Assembly (NCBI GenBank): GCA_963573385.1
Contig: CAUYLG010009113.1
Span: forward strand, 62,001-126,000
Direction: 5' to 3'
DNA from: Cacajao melanocephalus
Taxonomy: Eukaryota > Chordata > Mammalia > Primates > Pitheciidae
Length of the DNA: 64,000 bases
The notes under the pieces: model-generated
What the model was told of the DNA's origin: nothing
The model's input: the letters and a program-made list of their open reading frames with translations, nothing else
Databases searched by the model: none
Position numbers and translations under genes: made by a program
Shown here: piece by piece, positions 44,390 to 60,270 of the stretch
How positions within the stretch are numbered: the stretch's first letter is position 1
Layout: every line of letters starts with the position of its first letter

Positions 44390-44890
44390 GGGAACACCGC
44401 CTGCAATGTGCACAAATGTCCTCCCCTGGGGAACACCTCCCTGACCACCTTCCCTAAATTAGTTTCTCCTATCACTCTATTCTGCTTTATTTTCTTCATC
44501 GGATCTGTCCCTACCATAGAGTTAATAGCTAGTTCTCTATTTGTTGTATACCTTCCCCCTCTGCTACAACGTAAGCCAAGTTTGTGCAACCTGGGCCCCA
44601 GGACTACACTGAATGCAGCCCAACACAAATTGGTAGACTTTCTTAAAACATTAAGGGTTTTTTATGATTTTTTTTTGCTCATTAGCTATCATTAGTGTTA
44701 GTGTATTTTATTTGTGGCCCAACACAATTCTTCTTCCAATGTGACTCAGGGAAGCCAAGATTGGACAACCCTGGGTAAGCTCTTTGAGTACAAAGACTTT
44801 TGGGTCTTATTCACTACTATATCCCCATGGCCAACAATAGTGTCTACCAAGGTAGCTATGAAATAAATATTTGTGGAATAAAATTAATGA
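44390..44890 (+). repeat. L2 (LINE-2) 3' end, interrupted
   Basis: L2 3' features in order: CTGCTGTTCTTTTTGCTGGG, CCTCCCTGACCACCTTCCCT, TTTATTTTCTTCAT, then after the inserted hAT element GTAAGCTCTTTGAG and the terminal AATAAATATTTGTGGAATAA. Confidence 0.8.
44577..44772. mobile_element. Short hAT-type MITE inserted in an L2
   Basis: It begins CAAGTTTGTGCAACCTGGGC and ends TTGGACAACCCTG. The two ends are inverted versions of each other and start or end with a CA(G)-type terminus. It interrupts the L2 3' end between GTAAGC (44571-44576) and a second GTAAGC (44775-44780). Allowing mismatches, this is an 8-bp target duplication of hAT type. Confidence 0.75.
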
Positions 44891-46802
<1,912 letters not shown>

Positions 46803-46964
46803 TGATAGCATCCTCTTTCTTTACACATGCTTTCTGAGCTTTGGCCTCAGCAAATGTGCCTATGTTTTCACTGGTAATCTCCTTAAATAAATGCTTGTGC
46901 TTACAATATGATAATCTGCATCTCTTTAAAATGCTCAACCTCTGAACATTATTCTAGTTATATA

Positions 46965-47465
46965 TTGTAATAATGACTTAAGATAACCATTTTATTTTGT
47001 TCATGATTGTGAGGGTCAGGAATTCCAAGAGAGTTCAGCCAGACACCTCATTTCTGATCCATGTGGTGTCATCTGGGACAAATGGAACCAGAGGATCACC
47101 TTCCAAGAGGGCTCCTCCACTCACAGAGCCAATCACTCAATGTTCCTTGACCTCTCTCTCTACATGGTATCTCATCCTTCAGGGCCTCTCCATGTGCCTT
47201 GAACTTCTCACAGCATAGTGGTGTTAAGGCAATCTGCCTTTTAAAATAGTAGCTGATGTGCAAGAGACCCAGGCAGAAGCTGCCATTCTACTTAAAGCCT
47301 TGACCTAAAACTGCTGTACCATTACTTCTGCCATACTCCACTGGGCAAAGCAGATAAAAGTCAGCTCATATTCAATGGCAAGATAATAGACCCCATTTCT
47401 TGGTGAGAAGAAGGTCAAAGAATTTGTGACCATCTTTAATCTGCTACAGACCTCTACAATGATGC
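46965..47465 (-). mobile_element. Ancient LTR-like repeat (ERVL/MaLR type)
   Basis: Contains CATGATTGTGAGGGTCAGGA, GGGCCTCTCCATGTGCCTTG and CTGCCATACTCCACTGGGCA. These motifs recur in old human LTR repeats in reverse orientation. Family not assigned. Confidence 0.5.
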
Positions 47466-47577
47466 ATCTAGGAATGATTATTGTTGATTTCCTTATCCTT
47501 AGGTTGATGACAGCAAAGTCATAGTTACACATTTCATTTCAGTGGACTGTTAATCTATACTTTGTGGGCACCCCTAT

Positions 47578-48773
47578 ACCAACATGCATTGCTTAACAAT
47601 GGGGATATAGTCTGAGAAATACATTGTTAGGCAATTTTGTCATTGTGTGAATTAACATCATAGAGGGTTTCCATACAAACCTAGATGATGTAGTCTGCTA
47701 CACACCTAGGCTATGTGATATAACCTGTTTCTCCTAGGCTACAAACCTGTACTGTGTGAAACTATTCCAAATACTGTATGCAACTAGAACACAATGCTAA
47801 GTGTTTCTGTATCTAAACACAGAAAAAATACAATAAAAATACAGTATGAAAGACTTTTTAAAATGGTATACCTGCATAGGGCACTTACCATGATTGGAGC
47901 TTGCAAAGGTAGAAGTTTCTGAGTTAGTCATGAGTGAATGGTGAGTGAATGTGAAGGGCTAGGATATTCCTGGACACAACTGTAGACTTTATAAATACCC
48001 TACACTTAGGCTACATTAAATTTATTAGAAATAGTTTTCTTTCTTTCATAAACAACCTTAGCATAATGTAACTTTTTAACTTTAAAACTTTTAACCTTTT
48101 GACTCTATTGTAATAACACTTAGCTTAAAACACAAATATACAACTGTATATTTCTTTTTATATATCTTTCTTTTTATATAGTTATTCCATAAGCTTTTTT
48201 CTATTTAAAATTTTGCGCTTTTTGTTTTTAAACAGTTTTGTTAAAAGCTAAGGCACAAACACAAGCAGTAGCCTAGGCCTACGCTGTGTCTGAATCATCA
48301 ATATTACGGTCTTCCACCTTCACATCCTGTCCTACTGGAAAGTTTTCAGGCGTAAGAACATGCATGGTGCTTGTATGTTCTTATGATAACAATTCCTTCA
48401 TCTGGAATGCCTCCTGAAGGACCTGCCTGAAGCTTTTTAAGTTACCTTTTTTTTTTTAGTAAGTAGAAGGAGTATACTCTAAAATAATGATCAAAAGAAT
48501 AGTAAATAAACCAGTAACATAGTTATTTGCTGTTATTATCAAATATTATGTACTGTACATAACCTATATGTGCTATACTTTCATATGACTAACAATGCAG
48601 TAGGCTTGTTTACACCAATGTTACCACAAACACATGAGTAACATGAGTAACATGTTGCAATATGATGTCACTAGGCAATAGAAATTTTTCAGCTCTTATA
48701 ATCTTATGGAACCACCATTATTTACATGGTCTGACATTGACCAAAACATCATTATGTGGCCCATGACTGTACA
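47578..48773. mobile_element. hAT-type DNA transposon fragment (possibly Cheshire/Charlie-like)
   Basis: Terminal sequences are related in inverted orientation: CATGCATTGCTTAACAATGG on the left, and the complement of ATTATGTGGCCCATGACTG on the right, which reads CAGTCATGGG inward. hAT elements begin with CAG. Recurring motifs CACACCTAGGCTATGTGATA and TCCTAGGCTACAAACCTGTA are typical of this high-copy human element. The roughly 1.2-kb copy is AT-rich and degraded, with no transposase ORF. The family name is inference. Confidence 0.7.
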
Positions 48774-49881
48774 TGTATGGAAGTATGTACAGATGGATGA
48801 GTGGATGGAAGAAATAGTTATTAAGAAGAGAGGTAAATTTCTGGTATCTCCAAGAATTTAAGAGTCTGACTACTTAATTTGGCTAATCCAAGCAACAGTT
48901 TCAACGGTGGTATTTCAGTACCTGGCATCTTGATTAGCTCAAAGGTGTATGACAACTTACAAGTCATTTGTCAAATATTTGCATTTGTGAATAATTCTAT
49001 ATCTAGATGATTCCTCCATAAGAGCATTACTCTCCCTCACATGCATTCCTAACCACGTTCTTCAGTGAATATTAAGGGGTGGAGTTGTTGCAGCTCTTCC
49101 ACTGGGAACTGCTCATAACTCTGGCATACTGATGGGAAAGTTTCACACCCAGCCATCATCCATCTTGTATGACTTGGAGAAGAAAAAAAGAAAAAATTAA
49201 AAACTCCTAGCTTAGAGAATATTATCAAAGAAGCCAGTATTAGTTAGCTAGATAAAAGCTGAATAAAATCTAAATATGAAGCAATTTTGAAGTTTGTTTT
49301 GCTCAGTAGCAACAGAAAAAAAAAAATCTTACAGGTTTGTCCTCCCTTCTGTCTTCTGCCATTCTCACTTACCCCCAGCTTTTTCTCTAGTGGGTTCACA
49401 GATTTAGGTTAACAAAACTTAGTGAAGTATACCAGCTACCAATCATACTTGAAAAATAACTCAAAGTCATACTTTGCTAAGATTGGATCAGGATACTATT
49501 TCCTAATACTGAAAGCAGTAGATGTATTTATGTTTCCAAAAGCATAACGTCTCACTCCACAACTATTTCTAATGACTAAGCACATATTGCTGTAAAATAA
49601 AATTTGCCCTTATCACCTTCTTGAGACAATGAATTGGCTCTCTCTCATGACCTTGTGAGCTGCTTTTCACTTGTAGGTGTTTTACACACATCCAGAGAAA
49701 GCAGCATTCCCTTGGGCCCTGGAACAGTTGGGGCTGCTGCATTTCTATATTTGGCATCAATCCCTCAGTGCAGGACTTAACTCAGATCACTGCTGGGCCT
49801 GTTGTCACTGGGCTTGACTTTGCACAGAAATCAGCTAATGTCTTAATGATCCTCAAGAAATCATTAAAAATCCATGTGTGA
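48774..49881. other. Intergenic, nothing recognised
   Basis: Between the hAT-type element and the L1 fragment. Unique AT-rich sequence. Confidence 0.55.
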
Positions 49882-50164
49882 GGAACAGAAAACCAAATAC
49901 CGCATGTTCTCACTCATAGGTGGGTGTTAAACAGTGAGAACACATGAACACAAGGAGGGGAGCATCACACGCTGGGGTCTGTTGTGGGGGCTAAGGGAGA
50001 GACAGTGGGGGGTGGGGAGGTTGGGGAGGGATAACATGGGGAGAAATGCCAGATGTAGGTGACAGGGGGATAGAGGCAGCAAACCACATTGCCATGTATG
50101 TACCTATGCAACAATCTTGCATGATCTGCACATGTACCCCAGAACCTAAAGTACAATTTAAAGA
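49882..50164 (+). mobile_element. L1 3' end, truncated LINE-1 insertion
   Basis: Recognisable primate L1 3' UTR: ACCGCATGTTCTCACTCATA near its start, then a G-rich stretch (about 49,984-50,045), and TGCACATGTACCCCAGAACC near the end, followed by an A-rich tail. Only about 280 bp is present, a typical severe 5' truncation. Near-identical flanks (AATCCATGTGTGA and AATTCATGTGTGA, one mismatch) are the target-site duplication. No ORF is retained. Confidence 0.9.
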
Positions 50165-50687
50165 AATTCATGTGTGATGTTGTGACTGGCAATCAAATAG
50201 CAAATACCAGGTACTAGAAGCAGTAGGACATAAATGACTGCAACAAAATTGGTCAGAAATGGTCAATCTCCTAGGCAAAAATAGAATATTCAGAATCAAC
50301 CTATAAAGAAATATAAATTATTATAAGATGTGCAAAACCTGTTAGAGATCGTTTTCATCTAATAAATAAAATGCTGAAATCTTAAAATCCTCTAAAGAAG
50401 CATAAGGAGAAATACACAAGACAGAGAGTTCTGGGCCTAGAAGCTGCCTCAGCTGTGTGTGTCAAGTGTGTACCTGGTCAAGTATGTACCATTAACACAC
50501 TTGACCTTGCATGGTGAGAGGCTAATCTTTTCTGCACCTCAGTGTCCTAAAATATGAGACAGCTAAACTGGATCATCTTTAATGACTTAACCAGCTTCAA
50601 AATTCTGTAATCGGTGGCAGGAGTGAGGGGTTGTAAAAATGAACTCACATGGCCTATGTTGAAAAGGAAAAAAGGAAGAAAAGAAGC

Positions 50688-50848
50688 AAAGGAAGGAAGG
50701 AAGGAGGGAGGGAGGGAGGGAGGGAGGGAGGGAAGGGGGAGGGAGGAAAGGAGGAAGGAAGGGGAAGGGAAGAGAAGGGGAGGGGAGGGGAGGAGGGGGA
50801 GGAGAGGAAAGGAAAGAGGAGAGGAGAGAAGAGGAGAGGAGAGGAGAA
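50688..50848 (+). repeat. 161-nt uninterrupted purine tract
   Basis: Every base from 50688 to 50848 is A or G: GGAA units, then GGGA units, then mixed GGGGA and GGAGA units. Overlapping reading frames here, rich in Lys, Glu, Gly and Arg, are low-complexity artefacts. Confidence 0.97.
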
Positions 50849-51445
50849 CAGGAAAAGCTGCTTATGTATATGGAGAAAAAACTTTAAAGTTAAAACTCTA
50901 TCTAGATAATGACAACATCAACATAATAAATAACTCAATGAAAGTGTTAAAGAACTGGCTAGTGAGTTGATGGTCTTACAATACTACTAAAATTCATTGG
51001 CTCATACAGAATGTTGGCTTGTGAATTCTACTTATGAACTTCTAGGAAGCATCAATAATTCAATCAAAAATTGTATTCTATTTTTGCAAATAACATGAGA
51101 CTATTTCAGTACTATTTGTTTCAGCTTTCCACTGAGGGACTTGAATTTCTGCAACATTATGGATAAATTGGTTTCTGTGGGCTCGCCTGTGTGTGACTCC
51201 ACATCCACAAGTTATTTCTATGGGAGGGAGTTAAGGGACTAAGATCTCCCTTCCATTATAATCACTGAAGGTCTGTAAGCAGAGGTGGAGGAGCAGAAGA
51301 GTTTGAAGCCTGCTGAGATTAGGGAGAAGGCCCAGAAGAAGAAAACTAAAGCTGAGAGGTATCAAAAAATATGAAGAAAGAAATAATGGGCAAATTATGT
51401 GTGAAGGTTAAAAGGCAATGAGGTCTCAATGGAATCATTGTATAA

Positions 51446-52322
<877 letters not shown>

Positions 52323-52334
52323 AAAAAGTAATAA

Positions 52335-55300
52335 TAAAATAAAATAAAATAAGAGGCAATGGAGATGTCTGGATATCTGGGTTTCCAGTCAGGCCCTGGG
52401 ATTCTCCAAACTGCCTGGCTCCTACGCTGTTTCATAAAGATCCCCTGGTCTTACCTATTTGTTATCCACCTTCTTCCTACCATCAAGAGAAATAACACTG
52501 TGGAAAAGAATTCACTTTATATGGTCCAGGCTTTGAAATGAACACTACCCACTGACTGATATCATGTCCTCATAAGAATAGTGTTGTAGACTGGGGTTTG
52601 CCTTGCGCCATTCATAAGCAGGCAGGGAGACTTTGTTCTGCTGTATTTTGTCAAAATTTGGGTTGGGGGTTTCATGTTCATACTCCTTAAGTTGAAGGAG
52701 ACCATGTCATGGGCCTTAGGAAGCTGATGCCAGGGCTACATCTTCCAGGCCACGAATCACATTGTCTGAGCTCTCATCACTCACTCAGCAGCTCCTTTCC
52801 TTGGCCTCCAGCCCAGCTAAGTTTTAAATCAAAGATTTTTAGCTTTTTTTTTTAATAAAAACGTTTCCACCATACACAAATCTAGAGACTAATATGATAA
52901 ACCCCCATATGTCTATCACCTAGCTTCAACAATTACCCGCATTTAGCCATTCTTTTGCCAACCGTGGGCTGCCCTAAAATATCATCAAAGCCAACTGATA
53001 TGACAAAACTGAGTTTATTCCTATCTGATAAAGAATGATAATGTCTTGCCAGAGTTTTAATACCCTCTTGAAGTGAGGATGGCAAACCTGGCAAATATTT
53101 GAGGTTTTGGAGTCTGATTTAAGGTGGATCTTTCAATGAAAGGGGAGCATGATTAGGATTAAGTAAGGATTAAGATAAAAGTAACTTATGACCTTTAAAC
53201 ACAACACGATCAGAATTTTCAAGGTAAAATTTTGAGGTAAGTGACTCAAAAAGTCTTGGGGCATAAACAGTGGCTTGGTGCTGTTTGTTGGAGAGTTTAT
53301 TGTTCAGTTAAAAGGGTTTTATGGGAAGTTCCTGAAACAAACAATATGTTTATTTACATTTATCTTCCTGGGCAAGAGTACCCTGGAATAGTAAAATCAG
53401 ACTGATAAAGGCAGTGGAATAATAAAGTCACATTAGTGTAGCAGCTAAATAGTAAAGTTGTGTTAATGTATACATTAAGTTTTGTGGGTGTATATGGTTT
53501 GGGTTCTCAGTGTCATCTAGCCCACCCCCACATTTATTGTTCTTATTTCCTAAAATACTTTAATTTATTGTTTATTTTTAAAAGTTGCCAATGGTATCCA
53601 GTTTATAGACACACTCTGTAACTAGGTAAAATCTCCAATAACCAGAAATCTCATATATATTCTAAAGTCTTATATTTTCAGTTGTTCTGTTCTTAGCTTT
53701 ATCAGGAAAGCCAAGGAAATAACTCTCATGCTAAAAATTCACTGTCACGCTCTGGAATAAAAAAAAAATGCTGAGGACTATTCAGAATCTCAAAGAGCTC
53801 TAAACAGAAATCATTGCCTTATTAGGCAAGCAGCCAGTCTAAGTCATGATAACAGGAGTAGAAAGAATCAGCAAGTTCAAGTTCAATGTGGGCTTTGTGG
53901 GGCGTGTACGGGGTAAAGTCAGCTCCTCTGTAGTAAATTAAGCCATTCTTCTGACGGAAAAAAATGCTTTAAAGAAAATGTACCATGGCTTTTGACATCC
54001 ACTCCTTCAGGATTGATAAAAATATAAATGTATTCAGGCCACAAACATTAATCCAGTATGCTTTAAATGCAGGGCAAAGAGGGATTGTACAGAGGGAAAA
54101 GTCAATGTTTCTGAGAAAAGTCTGTCGGTGGAAAAATCACTTTTGAAATGATACCTGAATGAGAATCTTGAAGAAATTACTTAGCATCTAATTTTTTAAT
54201 GTCTAAATTTCAAAAATTAGTATATACAACCTTGCAAGCCTTTAAAGACAAGAAGAAGAAATGCATGTGTGGAGCCTGGCATCTAAAATGCTTTATCTTT
54301 CAGCTGCAATCTCTGCCCTTGAGGAGACTTTGCAAAAGGTCAAGAATAGAAGGGTAGAACAACAGGTTGTATTGCAGTCCAATCATCTAGGGTCTACAAT
54401 GCTATGTTTGATGTATTTTGTGCATTGGTGAATATTTCTGAGTGGGATTCTAGACTGATAAGAACTATGCTCCAGGAGTATGACTTTGACAGCCAGTGTC
54501 ACCTATGAGCTCCCAAAAGAGGCTCTGTCCTGGGCCCCAGGCTTTAAAGGACCATAAGCAAACACATAGTAGGGCTGTCTTTGAGGACCTGGTCTCAGCA
54601 CTGGCTGTGACTCACAACTCTTGTGTCTAACACTGCCTCTGTCTCAGAGAGACATTTGTCCTCATCGTTACCTTATATACTTGAAGAGAAAGGTGACTGT
54701 GTCCAAATCCCCTGGTGGTTTGTGTGACATTGCTCCAGAGAGCTGGAAGAATTTGAATGACAGAACAGCTTGGGTAAGAGAAAAGATAAATTAGTTAACT
54801 TGTCAATCCTTCTTCTCAGAGAGCATGAATGCACTAAACTGTTGCATAATGAAGTATTTCCCAGGAGGGCTGAATATCCATTTTGCCTCCCTTCTTTCCT
54901 ATTCATAGTTCTGGAAGCACTCAAAAATTAGTAAGGTATTTGCAGCTGAGGAATATTTTACAATATGAGACAAGTCATACAACTCTGAAATGTGTATTAG
55001 ATTGAACCATTTAAAACGATTGCCTTTTTTGTAGGTCAACCTGCGTGGTTCAAATATACACACTTACACACACAATCTTTTATCAAAAGACGTAACATGC
55101 ATGAAGCATTATATTCCTGTGTAGGTCTAAAACTGCTTTAAGATATGGTAAAATTGAGGCATGTGTGTTATGAATATATATAATGAAGTTAAAATATTTT
55201 GTAATATTTTCTGTAATCATGTTTTACCATGTACAATCCTATTACAATTTTTAAACATGATATGTAAATTCATGACTTTGAAATGATACATAAAATTCAC

Positions 55301-56933
55301 GATTACTTCCAAATCAAAATATTGCTTTAAGAATTTTTTTGACACTCCCAGTTGCTATTGTTTTAGGAGAATGCGGTTTCTCTAAAATGAAATTAATAAA
55401 AAAACTATCTCAAAACTATAATGATTCACAAAAATTGGGATTGCTGAGAATAGACTATAAATCATTTAAAAATCTTGATTGTAACGATACAATTATTTAT
55501 TTGGCTAAAGTAAAAGCAAAGCATGAAAACTTTTTGAGATAAATATAAAATAATTTATTCTTTGCTACTAATACAAACATCACTAGCCTGTTCAAAGAAC
55601 AACCATATAAATGCAAAAGTAAATTCGGTCATCTTTGACATTTTGCCATATTTCATTCTATTAAAACTATACTTTAAAAGACATTCTCGATTTGTTATAA
55701 TGAAGATATATTTGCCACAGTAGGAGGATAAAACAGATTTTTACTTAGCAGTTTGTTAACTTGCTTTATAATATTTAAATATCTGTACTTTCGCTCCAGG
55801 CCTCTCACATGCTAAATCCTGTTTCCAGCAATATCTTCATACATTAATTGCAATTACTCATTGGCACTCATGACGTGACAAGTAAATTGGAGCAAATAAA
55901 TATTTAAAGGTGATTAGGCCATAGAAGAGGCTTCTGTAATAGTTTTTAACTCAAGCCAAAGAGACTAGGCAGGTATCATAATCAAGTGAAGCCAGTGAGG
56001 AGGAAGATAGTAGGGAGTGGTGGTGACTATGATGAACAGGGCAGAGTTCGTGCTGCATCTAATAGGGATGCCTATTGCTCAGGCCCAGCCCATTATTGCT
56101 ACCTGGGAATGTGGGGTGAGGCTTGCCAAAGCTTACGCTTTAAAAACAAAAATCTAGAAATATGGATATTTTTGTATAAAATCTCTCAGTTTGAAATAAA
56201 AATTTAAAACTATGTAGAATGAACTAAATGTGTCTGTAGGCTAGATTTCACCAATAAACTATCACTTTGCAATCTCTACTCTGGATTAAGGTAACAAGGA
56301 AGTGAACTAACACTTGCCTTTTACTCTTTTTCCATTTCTCATTTATTCTCCTATTTGTTATTGTGTTCTGCCCTTCTCTTCCTGCTTCTTCCTTCCCCTC
56401 CTCCACCACCCTTCTCTGACTCTGTTTCCTCTTCTCTTTTCCTCTTTTCTCTCTTTCCCCAACTTGGCTTTCTCTACTCATTGTGAAATATGGAAGCTAC
56501 ATACACTGTCACTTCAGTACCAATTAGAAACTAACTAGCTAAGGAAAGAGAAGCCTCCATGTACCAGTGTATGAACAAGAAGAGGAGTTCCTAGATAATG
56601 TGGTTTGAGCACCAAAGGTTTCTGCCACAGGATGGTGGCCAATTGACTGATCTAAGATTAAATTGCCTTAAGGAGGCATATTTGGGAAAAAAAAGCAAAG
56701 AAACTTTTTGTACTTAAATGACCAAATACTTTCTATTTCTCAAGTTTACTATTTTATACACAAAGTCACCAAACTTCTCAACCTCACATGTGCTGCTCAT
56801 ATTGGAATAACAAAAGCCAACTTAGTATATTAACAATTATTTTTATTCACATGTGTATATACTACAAAGTATAATCTAATTATAATTGCGGCATACTCTC
56901 AGAGCTTATGATAATTATCTGAGAAGATTTATT
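52335..56933. other. Intergenic, nothing firmly recognised
   Basis: A degraded repeat is possible at about 52,850-52,960 (CCCCCATATGTCTATCACCT), but no family was assigned. The rest is AT-rich and unique-looking. Confidence 0.5.
56385..56463 (+). repeat. Pyrimidine-rich tract
   Basis: TTCC, TCTC and CCTC units with few purines. Simple sequence. Confidence 0.8.
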
Positions 56934-57222
56934 TTATTTTTATTTCTTGAGACAGGGTCACACTCTGTCACCCAGACTAGAGTGCACTGGAGTGGCACCG
57001 TCATAACTCACTGCAGCCTCCTAGGCTCAATCCTGTGCAAGTGATCCCTACGTTTCAACCTCATGAATAGCTAGCACTGTAAGTATATGCCACCATGTTC
57101 AGCTCCTTTAAAAGTTTTTTTTTGTAGAGACAGGATCTCGCTGGTCTCAATTTGGCCTCCATCCTCTCACCTAGGCTTCCCAAAGTGTTGGGATTACAGG
57201 TGTGAGCCATTGCACCCAGACA
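56934..57222 (-). repeat. Old Alu element with perfect target duplication
   Basis: A diverged reverse Alu (TTGAGACAGGGTCACACTCT ... GAGCCATTGCACCCAGAC). The direct repeat GAGAAGATTTATT is intact at 56921-56933 and 57223-57235. Divergence suggests an older (J-like) subfamily. Confidence 0.92.
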
Positions 57223-57959
57223 GAGAAGATTTATTCTATATGCTTGTGCCTGGCAGCATTGAGTACATTTAGAGCTAGATTCTCTGTATTAACACATCTA
57301 CTCCCACACAAAGGCAATGGAATACAAAGCAACTGGGGCAAGAAGAAAAAGGTGCTAAGAAATCGTCACACAAAACCCAGCAAGAGAATTAGTAAACTAA
57401 ATTCCACTGGTCCTACAGTGTAGCCACAAAAACCTAAACAGGACGAGCATATTGCATTTTGCTTGATGTCCCAACAATAGACCTTTTTAAATCTATCTCC
57501 CCAGTTCCTTCTCTGAAATCTTCATTTTCATTGTTTGTAGTAGCTTCATTTCTCTTCCCTAAGCAGCTTTTCATAGATCAGATATTTAAAATGTCAAACA
57601 ATATTTAAAACAGCAAACATTTAAACATAAAAAATACAATTTATTGAATTACATCAGGAATTACAGTGTCTTGAATCATAATCCCAGAATGACTAGCCTG
57701 CTTTAAGCAAAAAGTATATGGAATCAGAAAGTAGAAGTATCACAGTCTCCCTAATCTTATCCAGTCAACCATTTTACAGTCTCCCTCATTCCCTCCGGTA
57801 AACCAGGAGAGTTTTCCACGTCTGCCTGGCATAAATCTATCTTGCTATAAATTTACATCAATTTCTTGTATTCAGTTTTAATTGTAGGTCGACTATGGGT
57901 TCTCATCACTTTAAAACACATTTTGGTAGGTGAATGCTATGAACTAAATAGTCAGTGAA

Positions 57960-58108
57960 TTTTAGAGCTGTAAAATCCTTACACAGCAAATCCTCCACAT
58001 TTTATAGATGAGGAGTCTAAGGCCCAAACGTATCAATTGATTTACCTAGGATCAAAAAGCTAGTAACTGGCAGAGACTGGGCTTAGATTCAGACCTTTTT
58101 AGCTTTAA
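57960..58108 (-). repeat. MIR fragment
   Basis: Reverse MIR: CATTTTATAGATGAGGAGTC, GATTTACCTAGGATCAAAAA and GCTAGTAACTGGCAGAGACT. Confidence 0.75.
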
Positions 58109-58163
58109 TACCTTCCTACCATTTCACACTAATTTTTTAAGCAAGATGGATAAACCCTTGTGC

Positions 58164-58641
58164 TGCTTAATTTTATGTGTCAACTTGACTGGGCTACTGG
58201 ATACCCAAATATTTGGTCACACATCATTCTGGATGATTTCATGAAGAAGTTTTTGGATAAGATTAATATTTATATTGGTAGATTTTAACATTAGTCTAGA
58301 TTAACATTTTAATCAGTAGAATAAGCAGATTACGATTATATAATGTGGTTGGCCTCATCCAGTTGAAGGCTTGAATATAACAAAAATTTGGATTCTCTCT
58401 CAAGTAAGAAAGGATTTCCCCACAGACGGCCCTCAGACAACTGCAAACATCAGCTCTTTTTGCCTGATGGTCCTCAAACTGGAATATCAGTTATCTGCGT
58501 GTGTCCCATACCAATGGCCCACTCTACAGATGTCGAATTTAACAGCCTTCATGACTATGTGCACCAATACCTTATTATTAATCTCATTACGTGTGTGTGT
58601 ATGTGTGTGTGTTGTTTTTCTGGAGAACCCTGGCTGATATA
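58164..58641 (+). mobile_element. Solitary LTR-like repeat
   Basis: It runs from TGCTTAATTTTATGTGTCAA to CTGGAGAACCCTGGCTGATA, with landmarks GGCCTCATCCAGTTGAAGGC and CAATACCTTATTATTAATCT and a GT microsatellite near its 3' end (58590-58614). The TG start and the GAACCCTGGCTGATA end resemble known LTRs. No clean target duplication was seen. Confidence 0.65.
58590..58614 (+). repeat. Short (GT)n with one interruption
   Basis: Two GT runs joined by TATG, inside an LTR-like element. Confidence 0.9.
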
Positions 58642-58794
58642 ATCCTCTTCCCCAACTGTTTCAGAATAGATATACTTCCCTACACAAACTCAACTTCATG
58701 CCTCTTTTATCTTTTTACCTTTTCTAAATTTCTCATGTTACAAAGTTTCAAATTGGGCAAAGTATCTTGTTTCAGACTGAACCTTGTATGCTAA

Positions 58795-59400
58795 CTTGGA
58801 TTGGCTTGACTGCCCCTGCTTTCAGCGGCAACAAATGCCTTCCGGACCACACCACTGCTGCTGCTATTACTAAGGTCTTTGAGATGGAAGATGTCAGTTA
58901 AATTCTTGGGCCTCCATGGCCCTCATCTTCCTCATGCCAAATTATCCCTGTGCCTTAGGACTCAGATGCCAAAGTGGATTCCTAAGCTGTCAAGGAGTCT
59001 GATGGCACAATGCAAAGTGTGAGGGAGTTCGATCCCTGCAGAGTGAAACTTGACCGTGGAAAGTAGCGAACAGGAGCAAGCTAAATAGACACCTCTACCC
59101 TCCTTTCCCATTTCCATGGGCTACATTTAGGTGCATGTCCTCCAAGCTCTTCTGGAGAAATCCTTCATGCTAAGTGAGCCTGCCTGCTGAATGACCAGAC
59201 ATTTCTTTTCATGGCTCATTGGGACACAGTAGCCAGCATGAAAATATCATATCACATAGCTTCACATCTTTCTATGACTTACTTTCTTCCTTCTCACCCT
59301 AGCATCCCAGGCTTACACCTCCTAAATAAAGTTTTAGCACTTTAATCCTTGCCTTAGTCTCTGCTTTCTAATGGACCAAGAAAAGATACTTTTCCTAAGT
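58795..59400 (+). repeat. Possible old LTR or MER-type repeat
   Basis: The 3' part (ATAAAGTTTTAGCACTTTAA, TCCTTGCCTTAGTCTCTGCT) resembles the polyadenylation end of old LTRs. The 5' limit and family are uncertain. Confidence 0.35.
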
Positions 59401-59909
59401 TAGACTGATAATTCTTCAATAACAGATTGGTTTGGGAGACAAAGAATAGCTAAATTTATCTAACAATTGGCTATTTAAAAAATCAAAATAGAAGTTGTAT
59501 ATTTTATAATAGCCAGATGATGTCTTGCTAGAATACTAAAGGAATGGAGCATACCAATTACATAAAATTCCTGACTTGCCTATAATCGAATTTTTTTACA
59601 TCAAAACAAATTGAAAACCTTTTTAATTTATGAGTCCAGGTTTATGAATTTACAGAATTCAATATACAGAAAAAATACTGCATATTAACTCTTTAGTATA
59701 TCACATTTTTCAGGGTTTTGAGCAACATTTCTAACATTAATCATGATAGCGTAATACCAAACACAAAGATGTTATGGGACGTTGAGTGGATGATCATTGT
59801 GGGACTGCTTGAGATTCCTTTAACCAAACAAATCTGTGATCTGTTTTCTCCCTTAAAGTGAAAAGTTGAGGATTATAGTCTGATAAGCCCATGCTAAGGT
59901 TTTCATGAC

Positions 59910-60270
59910 TGTTATGGACTGAATGAATGTTTATGTCCCTCCAAAATGTATATGTTAAATCCCTAATCACCAATGTGATGGTATTTGGAGGCAGAACCTT
60001 TGTAAGTAATCAGTTTTAGATGAAGGCTTGAGGATGCGACCTCATAATAAAAGTAGTGGTCCTATAAGAAGAGACCAGAATGCTTTCCACCATGTGAGCA
60101 CACAGCAAAAAATCAGTCACTTGCAAGCTGGGAAAAGGGCCTTTAGCAGAAACCAATCAACCGGTATCTTTATCTTGGACTTCACAGCCTCTAGAAATGT
60201 GAGAAATAAATGTCTGTGTTTAAGTCACCCAGTGTATGATATTTTCTTATAGCAAACCCCCAGACTATCA
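59910..60270 (+). mobile_element. MaLR (MLT1-like) solitary LTR
   Basis: Begins TGTTATGGACTGAATGAATG. It contains CAATGTGATGGTATTTGGAG, CCACCATGTGAGCACACAGC and GTGAGAAATAAATGTCTGTG, and ends with AGTCACCCAGTGTATGATAT. This is a clear MLT1-type LTR without internal genes. Confidence 0.8.

Noticed and set aside
50614..50970. A 118-residue Lys/Glu/Gly/Arg-rich ORF
   Set aside because: It is translation of the purine tract. Purine-only DNA has few stop codons, so openness means nothing.
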